Source: Candidatus Gottesmanbacteria bacterium (GTDB taxonomy: Bacteria > Patescibacteriota > Microgenomatia > UBA10105 > UBA927). Taken from it: a stretch of DNA of 7,074 bases. The translations under genes were made by a program, and so were the position numbers. Each line of letters starts with the position of its first letter. Positions within the stretch are counted from its first letter, which is position 1. Below the pieces are notes generated by a model that was not told where the DNA came from, searched no databases, and saw nothing but the letters and a program-made list of their open reading frames with translations. This document shows, in pieces, positions 1-5,121 of this stretch. The stretch lies in assembly GCA_026396845.1 (NCBI GenBank), contig JAPLWC010000033.1:1-7074 (forward strand), read 5' to 3'.

Positions 1-1
1 G

Positions 2-118
2 CTAAAAGATGCGGAGGACGCTATTAAGAAATATATCAACAATGAAACGACCGTGGCCCCGAGAGAACTTTTGGACAGCTCAAGGACGTTGAAAGCGATT
101 GTAAGGCAGACGGTATGA
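2..118 (+). CDS. 3' end of an unknown gene of the mobile element (partial)
   Basis: An open frame enters from the left edge and reads 38 codons to a TGA at 116-118. The visible residues are charged and probably helical (starting LKDAEDAIKKYINNE, ending TLKAIVRQTV). I recognise no family. The stop overlaps the ATG of the next small frame in an ATGA junction (115-118), an arrangement typical of translationally coupled genes. That overlap is the main reason to believe that both frames are coding. The start lies outside the window. Confidence 0.45.
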   Translation, partial: LKDAEDAIKKYINNETTVAPRELLDSSRTLKAIVRQTV

Positions 119-294
119 CTATTGAACACTACCGTCACATATTTGGAGATAAGGTTGATATATTAACCGATACACAGATCACTGAACAGATAGCGTGTGA
201 CCGGCAATTTATACAATCCTTCATGAAACTTGTTATTGAATATAGGTTGACAATCCGGTCTGAAGGGGCGCAATATGGTATCAGAGATGACTAA
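115..294 (+). CDS. Small hypothetical protein upstream of the recombinase (59 aa)
   Basis: This 59-codon frame starts at an ATG sharing ATGA with the upstream stop and ends at TAA 292-294, overlapping the first 20 bases of the recombinase gene. An AAGG at 103-106 lies 8 bases before the ATG, a plausible ribosome-binding site. The protein begins MTIEHYRHIFGDKVDIL and has a probable amphipathic helix in the middle (QFIQSFMKLVIEYRL). There is no signal peptide, membrane segment or cysteine motif. I recognise no family. Its position in a chain of overlaps, directly before the recombinase, suggests that it is made with it and might be an accessory factor such as a directionality or regulatory protein; that is inference from position only. 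Confidence 0.55.
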   Translation: MTIEHYRHIFGDKVDILTDTQITEQIACDRQFIQSFMKLVIEYRLTIRSEGAQYGIRDD

Positions 295-1804
295 AAATGC
301 TATCGTTTACGTGAGGGTATCGACTGATGAGCAAGTCGATGGATATTCTCTCAATGATCAGGAAGATCGTTGTCGAAAAGAAGCTGAACGACAAGGATTT
401 CATGTACTTCATGTATACCGCGAAGAAGGAATTAGCGCTAAAACACTAGATCGCCCCCAGCTTGAAGAATTGCTGCAGTATATAACGAAGAATCATAAAA
501 ACGTTCAGGCGATATTTTTTTACCACTCCTCACGTCTTTCACGGAACACACTGGATTTTCTTACGCTCCGGGCGGTCTTTTCTAAATATGGCATATCCCT
601 CAATTCGCTTACGGAGCCGATTACCGGAGATAGCCCCGAAACAAAATTTCTTTCCACGATACTTTCGGCGGCTAACCAGCTGGATAATGAAATAAAAGGC
701 CGGAACGTACGGAACGCCATGAAAAGACGGTTTTTAGAGGGCGATGCTATCGCGAAGGTGCCTTACGGCTATAAACTGGTAAAAACAGATAAAAAATCTA
801 TTGTTCTACGTGATGATAGATGGTGGGATATTCTTTCTACTTTATGGCATAAGGTACAGGCTGAACATCTTACGATCCTTCAAGCAACACGATGGCTCAC
901 AAAAGAATCGGGTAAACAATTCAGACGAAGTACACTGGATAATATCCTTCGCAATAAATTCTATTGTGGGTATATGGTTTCCCCAACCTACGGAACAAAA
1001 AAGGGTGTCCACGAGGCGATGATCAGTGAGGATATGTATTATGCCGTGAGAGCTATTATTGAGGATAGGCGCCTTACAAAGGCGACAGTCAAGAAATACA
1101 ATCCCGACTTTGCCATTAAAGGACTTCTTACCTGTTTCTACTGTGGACACAAGGCGACAGCTGCATGGTCTACTGGCAAACATAAAGCGTACGGATATTA
1201 TTTTTGTTATACCTGTGATCAAAGAGTAAATATCCCAAGGGATACGGTTGAAGACGCATATATGGCGTACCTTACCAGTATTAAGGCCACGCCCGAGGCT
1301 ATACAGTATTTTATGGAGCTATTGGATGAAGAGTATTCCGCCACGTATAGTACGCTCAAAAATACCGCCAGTTGGATAGATGCTGAGTTAACCAAATTAA
1401 AAGAGGCACTGGTAAAACTAGAGACAAAACACCTAGAAGGAGTTTATACGGACGAAGATTATATTCGTATCCGGGATGGAATAAAGATAAAGATCACTGC
1501 ACAAACATCACTGGCCAACGAAAAAAAGATCGATGTGGTGAATATAGAAGACATGAAAGCCAAGCTCACGTACTATCTTTCCAACTTTGATAAGCTATTT
1601 ATTAACGCCGATCCGGAGACTCGATACAGGATAGGGTGTTCGATAAATCCGAAAGGGTTTACTTTTGAGAGCGGTAAAGTTCGAACACCAGAATTAGGCT
1701 ACTGCTACCAAGCTATTCAGGCATATTCTGCCGGTAGCGTCCAATCAAGTACCCCCATCCGGATTCGAACCGGAGATCTACGCCTTGAGAAGGCGTCGTC
1801 CTAA
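275..1804 (+). CDS. Large serine recombinase (site-specific integrase/resolvase family), C-terminus encoded within a tRNA gene
   Basis: This 509-residue enzyme would cut and rejoin DNA through a serine nucleophile to integrate or excise its element. The N-terminal resolvase domain (about 8-155) shows YVRVST with the catalytic Ser16 and nearby Arg14, and SSRLSRNTLD (85-94) with the conserved arginines. The Recombinase domain follows from about 163 (PYGYKL). A zinc ribbon has Cys287/Cys290 and Cys311/Cys314, and a probable coiled coil spans about 357-415. Length is normal for the large serine group. The start at 275 is chosen because AAGGGG (263-268) lies 6 bases upstream; Met5 (287) is the alternative. 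It overlaps the preceding small frame by 20 bases. The oddity is the end: residues 493-509 (TPIRIRTGDLRLEKASS) and the TAA at 1802-1804 are read from the strand opposite to tRNA-Glu. Function is secure; the target site is inferred. Confidence 0.93.
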   Translation: MVSEMTKNAIVYVRVSTDEQVDGYSLNDQEDRCRKEAERQGFHVLHVYREEGISAKTLDRPQLEELLQYITKNHKNVQAIFFYHSSRLSRNTLDFLTLRAVFSKYGISLNSLTEPITGDSPETKFLSTILSAANQLDNEIKGRNVRNAMKRRFLEGDAIAKVPYGYKLVKTDKKSIVLRDDRWWDILSTLWHKVQAEHLTILQATRWLTKESGKQFRRSTLDNILRNKFYCGYMVSPTYGTKKGVHEAMISEDMYYAVRAIIEDRRLTKATVKKYNPDFAIKGLLTCFYCGHKATAAWSTGKHKAYGYYFCYTCDQRVNIPRDTVEDAYMAYLTSIKATPEAIQYFMELLDEEYSATYSTLKNTASWIDAELTKLKEALVKLETKHLEGVYTDEDYIRIRDGIKIKITAQTSLANEKKIDVVNIEDMKAKLTYYLSNFDKLFINADPETRYRIGCSINPKGFTFESGKVRTPELGYCYQAIQAYSAGSVQSSTPIRIRTGDLRLEKASS

Positions 1805-1823
1805 ACCGCTAGACGATGGGGGC
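1750..1823 (-). tRNA. tRNA-Glu (anticodon CTC)
   Basis: Read on the minus strand, the gene folds into a complete 74-base cloverleaf. It has an acceptor GCCCCCA (1823-1817) pairing with TGGGGGT (1757-1751), a D arm with a GTC/GAC stem, an anticodon stem ACGCC/GGCGT, the loop TTCTCAA giving anticodon CTC, a five-base variable loop, and the T arm TCCGG-TTCGAAT-CCGGA (1774-1758). CTC reads GAG, so the tRNA carries glutamate; the body (TCGTCTAG...GGAC) also resembles bacterial tRNA-Glu. CCA is not encoded. The first pair, 1:72, is G-U rather than a Watson-Crick pair, perhaps because the 3' end was rewritten by integration. The 3' half overlaps, in antisense, the last codons of the recombinase. Confidence 0.93.
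1750..1823. other. Probable attachment site (att) within tRNA-Glu
   Basis: The mobile element meets the chromosome at this tRNA, and the recombinase reading frame crosses the junction. The tRNA is still complete, as expected if the element carries a copy of the tRNA 3' part that restores the gene on integration. The exact core cannot be placed because the other end of the element is outside the window. A partial copy of the tRNA 3' segment should exist at that far end. Confidence 0.6.
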
Positions 1824-1843
1824 GCTATGTATTTCCAGCCTCA

Positions 1844-1872
1844 ATTCTATCAGCTTATTCTTGACATAGCAA
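1844..1872 (-). promoter_or_regulatory. Promoter for tRNA-Glu
   Basis: On the minus strand, a -35 box TTGCTA (1872-1867), a 17-base spacer and a -10 box TAGAAT (1849-1844) point at the tRNA. Transcription would begin near 1837, giving a leader of about 14 bases before the mature 5' end at 1823. The match is 4/6 and 5/6 to the sigma-70-type consensus. Its -35 box directly abuts the -35 box of the greA promoter on the other strand. Confidence 0.6.
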
Positions 1873-1889
1873 TATAAATACGATACAAT
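1861..1889 (+). promoter_or_regulatory. Strong sigma-70-type promoter for greA
   Basis: TTGACA (1861-1866, a perfect -35 box), a 17-base spacer and TACAAT (1884-1889, 5/6 to the -10 consensus) form a near-ideal vegetative promoter. The expected transcription start is near 1896, leaving a leader of about 59 bases before the greA ATG at 1955. It may also drive lysS by read-through. Confidence 0.8.
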
Positions 1890-1908
1890 TTTTGCGTAGT
1901 TATTATTG

Positions 1909-1946
1909 CTCCCTAGATCCTATCCGACCGTAGGGGAGTTTTTTTT
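1909..1946 (+). terminator. Intrinsic-terminator-like hairpin in the greA leader (possible attenuator)
   Basis: CTCCC(TA) at 1909-1915 pairs with (TA)GGGGAG at 1931-1938, with one bulged or shifted G, and eight Ts follow at once (1939-1946). An alternative inner stem, CCTA 1919-1922 with TAGG 1931-1934, uses the same right arm. Because it lies downstream of the greA promoter and upstream of greA, a transcript starting near 1896 would end after about 50 bases unless polymerase reads through. It would also stop recombinase transcripts running across the tRNA. E. coli greA has a comparable leader terminator that yields the GraL small RNAs; similarity here is in arrangement only. Confidence 0.55.
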
Positions 1947-1954
1947 GATCCTAT

Positions 1955-2422
1955 ATGGACCCGAATAACAAAGTACTCCTGACCCGCGAAGGTCTGGAAG
2001 AACTCAAGCGCGAATATAACCAGCTGACCCGCGTAAAGCGACCCGAGACGGTGCAGCGACTTTCTGATGCCCGTGAGTTGGGGGATTTGTCAGAAAACAG
2101 CGAATATGCGGCAGCCAAACAGGACCTTGCCTTCATAGACGGACGGATCCTGGAACTGGAGGAAATCATCCACGGCGCCAAACTCATTTCCGGCAATCAC
2201 ACGAAAAGCCAGGTGGATATAGGGTGCAAAGTGATCCTGCACATCAACGGCAAGAAGGAGGAATACATGCTGGTCGGCGAATGGGAGGCAGATCCCAAAG
2301 AGAAAAAGATTTCCCAAGAATCTCCGCTCGGGAAAGCGCTGATGGGCAAAAAAGTCGGAGACCGCGTGGAAGTAGAGGCGCCGGCGGGAAAAGTTATCTA
2401 CAAAATCCTCGGTATTGAGTAA
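1955..2422 (+). CDS. greA: Transcription elongation factor GreA
   Basis: GreA enters the secondary channel of RNA polymerase and stimulates cleavage of backtracked RNA, so stalled complexes can resume. The 155-residue product matches the family's usual length of about 158. Residues 1-75 form the coiled coil (start LLTREGLEELKREY), with the tip ARELGDLSENSEYAAAK carrying the acidic pair Asp44 and Glu47 that holds the catalytic metal. The C-terminal FKBP-like domain includes the conserved ISQESPLGKALMGKKVGD (119-136). A TGA at 1946-1948, in frame just upstream, fixes the start at 1955. There is no Shine-Dalgarno sequence at normal distance; AGGGGAG at 1932-1938 is 16 bases away and buried in the leader hairpin. 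The gene has its own promoter and possibly an attenuator. Confidence 0.95.
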   Translation: MDPNNKVLLTREGLEELKREYNQLTRVKRPETVQRLSDARELGDLSENSEYAAAKQDLAFIDGRILELEEIIHGAKLISGNHTKSQVDIGCKVILHINGKKEEYMLVGEWEADPKEKKISQESPLGKALMGKKVGDRVEVEAPAGKVIYKILGIE

Positions 2423-2424
2423 CA

Positions 2425-2433
2425 TGGTAGAAT
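2425..2433 (+). promoter_or_regulatory. Extended -10 promoter placing the lysS start codon at +1 (leaderless type)
   Basis: TGG-TAGAAT (2425-2433) is an extended -10 element, followed by six bases and then ATG at 2440. Transcription would begin on or next to the A of that ATG, giving a leaderless mRNA. No good -35 box is present. The same spacing recurs before secA at 7023-7040. The element lies in the 17-base gap between greA and lysS, within a CATGGT...ACCATG inverted repeat (2423-2442). Confidence 0.6.
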
Positions 2434-2439
2434 AAAACC

Positions 2440-2604
2440 ATGGCGACTATTGATGACCTCAAAAAGATGCGGCTGGCAAAGCTCGCGAAACTGAAAAAAC
2501 TCGGTGCGGACCCGTATCCCGGCACCATAATCCGTAAACAGACGATAGCAAAAGCCCGCAGCGGCGGTAACAGGACGGGTGATGGGCGTGCGCGGTCACG
2601 GTAA
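2440..2604 (+). pseudogene. lysS: N-terminal segment of lysS, out of frame with the rest
   Basis: This 54-codon frame starts MATIDDLKKMRLAKLAKLKK and continues LGADPYPGTIIRKQTIAKA. This is the classical LysS N-terminus: a charged helix, then the (D)PYP motif, then the segment leading into the anticodon-binding fold. It starts six bases after an extended -10 element. After about residue 42 (near 2560-2570) the LysS-like sequence continues in a different frame as AAAVTGRVMG (2558-2587), running straight into VRGHGK. One extra base, or two missing bases modulo three, near 2561-2568 would explain the break; removing one G would read QTIAKARSGVTGRVMG. The original frame ends at TAA 2602-2604. It could be a true frameshift, an assembly or sequencing error, or less likely recoding. 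Confidence 0.75.
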
Positions 2605-3880
2605 AATTTTCTTTTTGGACCTCGTTGACGGGACCGGCAAAATCCAGGTTGTGCTGAAATCGGATGTCTGTAATGTAAAAGCGTTTACACTCACCGACTG
2701 CATGGATCTCGGAGATTTTCTTGCCGTACAGGGAGAAGTCGGCAGGACCCAGGCGGGTGAACGCTCGGTTTTTGCAAAAAACTTCCAGATTATATCCAAA
2801 GCCGTCCGGCCGCTGCCGGACCAGTGGAGCGGGCTTAAGGATATTGAAGAGCGCTACCGCCAGCGGTACGTGGACTTGATTGTCAATCCGGATGTGCGCG
2901 ATATATTTCTCACGCGATCCAAAGTCGTCACATTTTTGCGTGCGTTTTTGGATAGTGACGGATTTATAGAGGTTGAGACGCCGGTCCTTCAGCCGATTTA
3001 CGGCGGAGCATTGGCGAAACCGTTTGTTACCCATCACAATGCATTGGATATTGATTTATTTCTTCGGATTTCTGATGAGCTGTATCTTAAGCGCCTCATC
3101 GTCGGCGGGTTTGATCGTGTCTACGAAGTGGGACATGATTTCCGCAACGAAGGCATAGACCGCGCGCACAATCCCGAGTTTACGATGCTCGAGTTTTACT
3201 GGGCGTATGCCGATTACGAGGATCTCATGAAATACACGGAGACGATGCTTGCCAGTCTCGTGAAAGAACTCAAAGGGTCATATAAATTTATGTATCAGGG
3301 GACGGAATTGAACTTTGCTCCGCCCTGGCCGCGTCAGACCTACCGCGATGTCGTATTAAAATATTCGGGCGTAGATATCAATACAGCCGATGATGAGAAA
3401 AAGTTATTAGCAGAAATTAAATCGAAGAAAGTTAAACTGGATCTCACCGGTGTTATCGGATACGGAGCGATTTTGGATACGCTCTATAAAGCCACCGCCC
3501 GTCCGCATCTGGTTGGCCCGATGTATCTCATGGACCGGCCGACTGCATTTGTGGCGCTTGCCAAACGGCTTCCGAAAGATCCTTCCAAAACCGCATCGTT
3601 TCAGCTTTTAGTTTCAAGCCGGGAACTTATTAACGCATATAACGAGCTTAATGACCCCGAAGATCAGGCGAAGCGCTGGCGTGAGTCGGAGAAGCTGGGC
3701 AAAAAGGGCCAGACCGAGCATGAATCGTTTGATGACGATTATATCAAGGCGCTCGAGTACGGTATGCCGCCGACTGCAGGATGGGGATTGGGAATTGACA
3801 ACTTGGTGGCCATTTTGACGGATCAGCCGAACATCAAAGACGTTATTTTATTCCCGGCACTGCGGCCGGAGTCCGCATAA
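2579..3880 (+). CDS. lysS: Lysyl-tRNA synthetase, class II (main body)
   Basis: LysS charges tRNA-Lys with lysine using ATP. Numbering from the GTG at 2579 (433 residues), the OB-fold anticodon-binding domain begins RGHGKIFFLDLVDGTGKIQ (5-23). The catalytic core follows: motif 1 GFIEVETPVLQP (128-139), QPIYGGALAKPFVTHHNALD (138-157), motif 2 with FRNEG (Arg189) then HNPEFTMLEFY, and ELNDPEDQ (356-363). Motif 3 is GWGLGIDNLVAILTD (401-415). The 2579 start is only the longest open frame: it cuts into the first strand of the OB fold, and the true N-terminus is at 2440 in another frame. Asn408 replaces the arginine normally found in motif 3 (GIDR), which contacts ATP. The HD gene follows after six bases. 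Family assignment is firm; whether the gene is active is open. Confidence 0.92.
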   Translation: MMGVRGHGKIFFLDLVDGTGKIQVVLKSDVCNVKAFTLTDCMDLGDFLAVQGEVGRTQAGERSVFAKNFQIISKAVRPLPDQWSGLKDIEERYRQRYVDLIVNPDVRDIFLTRSKVVTFLRAFLDSDGFIEVETPVLQPIYGGALAKPFVTHHNALDIDLFLRISDELYLKRLIVGGFDRVYEVGHDFRNEGIDRAHNPEFTMLEFYWAYADYEDLMKYTETMLASLVKELKGSYKFMYQGTELNFAPPWPRQTYRDVVLKYSGVDINTADDEKKLLAEIKSKKVKLDLTGVIGYGAILDTLYKATARPHLVGPMYLMDRPTAFVALAKRLPKDPSKTASFQLLVSSRELINAYNELNDPEDQAKRWRESEKLGKKGQTEHESFDDDYIKALEYGMPPTAGWGLGIDNLVAILTDQPNIKDVILFPALRPESA

Positions 3881-3886
3881 CCCACT

Positions 3887-4504
3887 ATGGCACTTACTGC
3901 ACCCCAGGCAATTGAACTTCTTCATTCGCATATGCAGAATATAAATTTGCGGAGGCATTGTATGGCAGTCGGATTCACAATGCACGCATTATGCGAACAC
4001 CTTTGGGATCAAGGAAAAATATCAGATAAGGAAAAACTAGGATGTGCTCGCACTGAGCTTGCCGAAGTGTGGGAAGTGCTGGGGATTTTGCATGATGCGG
4101 ACTGGGAAGAGACCAAAGATTCGGAGAGTGAACATACAAAACATACGCTTTCGTGGCTTAAAGAAAAAGGTATTACCGAAGGGCCGGTCGTCCACGCACT
4201 GATGTCGCATAACACGCGCCGTACACATCTGGCAGAACTTACCGGTACAATGGAATGGGCGCTGGAAACGTGCGATGAACTGACGGGATTTATCGTTGCA
4301 GTAGCGCTGGTGCGCCCCGACAAGAAATTGGAAACAGTCGAAGTAAAATCCGTTATGAAAAAATGGAAAACAAAAGAGTTTGCCAAAGCCGTTGACCGGA
4401 CACAGATTGCACAATGCGAGGAAAAATTAGCAATCCCGCTGAACGAGTTTATTGAGATAACATTGAAAGCGATGCAGGAGAATCACACGGAATTGGGACT
4501 ATGA
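3887..4504 (+). CDS. HD-domain metal-dependent hydrolase (predicted phosphohydrolase)
   Basis: This 205-residue soluble protein has the HD signature in order: His24 (NLRRHCMAV), His69-Asp70 (VLGILHDADWEET), further histidines at 83/86, 103 and 108 (ALMSHN), and Asp130 (CDELTGF). These are the usual metal ligands of HD phosphohydrolases. The overall plan, with LRRH, GILHD.DWEET, SHN, DELTGFIVAVALVRPDKK and a helical C-terminus, fits a conserved but poorly characterised bacterial HD family of this size. The substrate is unknown; nucleotides or phosphoesters are possible. It starts six bases after lysS and its TGA shares ATGA with the next start, so it is almost certainly co-transcribed with the RdgB-like pyrophosphatase, which weakly supports a nucleotide-related job. 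No clear Shine-Dalgarno sequence precedes it. Confidence 0.85.
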   Translation: MALTAPQAIELLHSHMQNINLRRHCMAVGFTMHALCEHLWDQGKISDKEKLGCARTELAEVWEVLGILHDADWEETKDSESEHTKHTLSWLKEKGITEGPVVHALMSHNTRRTHLAELTGTMEWALETCDELTGFIVAVALVRPDKKLETVEVKSVMKKWKTKEFAKAVDRTQIAQCEEKLAIPLNEFIEITLKAMQENHTELGL

Positions 4505-5121
4505 ACAAATTATTGATCGCAACCACCAATCCCGGAAAGCTCGGGGAAATAAAAGAGTTTTTATCCGATGTTCCCGTGACACTTGTGGGGTTAACTGATA
4601 TGGGTATTACCGAAGCCCCTGAAGAAACCGGTATCAGTTTTCAGGAGAATGCAATTCTCAAGGCAAAGTATTATGCGGAAAAGTCCAAACTTCCCACGCT
4701 TGCCGATGACGGAGGACTGGAGATCGATGCGCTGGCCGGCGAACCGGGGGTGAAATCGCACCGGTGGATTCATAGTGACCGGGAAGACACGGATGAAGAG
4801 TTCATCCAGTACACATTGGACCGCATGAAAGACATTATAGATGTCAACCGCGGGGCGCAACTGCGGCTTGTTATTGCATTGGTTATTCCGGGAGGGGAAG
4901 TATTTACGTCGGAGGAAAAAGTTAGGGGAATTATCCCCCGTATGGCGTCCAAGTACCGTCGGGAAGGGTTTCCCTACCGGTCGCTTCTGTATTTGCCGGA
5001 GATTAATAAATATTATAACCATGATGAATTGACCGTAACCGAGACGGAAACGTATAATCATAGGAAGAAGGCATTGGAAATTATTAAACCCATTCTGAAG
5101 TTGAAAGTATGCTCGATATAA
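4501..5121 (+). CDS. RdgB/HAM1-family non-canonical nucleoside triphosphate pyrophosphatase
   Basis: Members hydrolyse dITP, ITP and XTP to monophosphates, keeping deaminated purines out of DNA and RNA. The 206-residue protein (E. coli RdgB has 197) shows the N-terminal signature LLIATTNPGKLGEIK (4-18), SFQENAILKAKYYAE (46-60), LPTLADDGGLEIDAL (64-78) with Asp69 at the catalytic position, and the C-terminal NHRKKAL (186-192), which corresponds to SHRGKAL. The usual GFGYDP motif is GFPYRS here (156-161), so the aspartate that helps read the base is replaced by Arg160. This may mark a divergent subfamily with a different nucleotide preference. The start overlaps the HD gene (ATGA), and the last 13 bases overlap serS. 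Confidence 0.88.
   Translation: MNKLLIATTNPGKLGEIKEFLSDVPVTLVGLTDMGITEAPEETGISFQENAILKAKYYAEKSKLPTLADDGGLEIDALAGEPGVKSHRWIHSDREDTDEEFIQYTLDRMKDIIDVNRGAQLRLVIALVIPGGEVFTSEEKVRGIIPRMASKYRREGFPYRSLLYLPEINKYYNHDELTVTETETYNHRKKALEIIKPILKLKVCSI

Larger units (their letters stand above)
1..1749. mobile_element. Right end of an integrated element (serine recombinase type) next to tRNA-Glu
   Basis: This stretch holds a large serine recombinase and two small unknown reading frames packed head-to-tail, and it stops at the 3' end of a tRNA gene, where the chromosomal genes begin on the other side. tRNA 3' ends are common attachment sites, and integrase genes often lie next to the attachment site. The two internal genes here have recognisable AAGG/AAGGGG ribosome-binding sites, unlike the chromosomal genes to the right. 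The left end of the element is outside the window, so its size and cargo are unknown. The boundary at 1749/1750 is inferred from the tRNA end; the true crossover could lie inside the tRNA sequence. Confidence 0.7.

Noticed and set aside
2423..2442. CATGGT...ACCATG inverted repeat at the lysS start as an operator
   Set aside because: The six-base arms are explained by the extended -10 and the start codon, and no second site supports a repressor.
2546..2604. Programmed frameshift in lysS
   Set aside because: I see no slippery heptamer, stimulatory SD-like site or stop codon at the shift point; a simple indel fits better.
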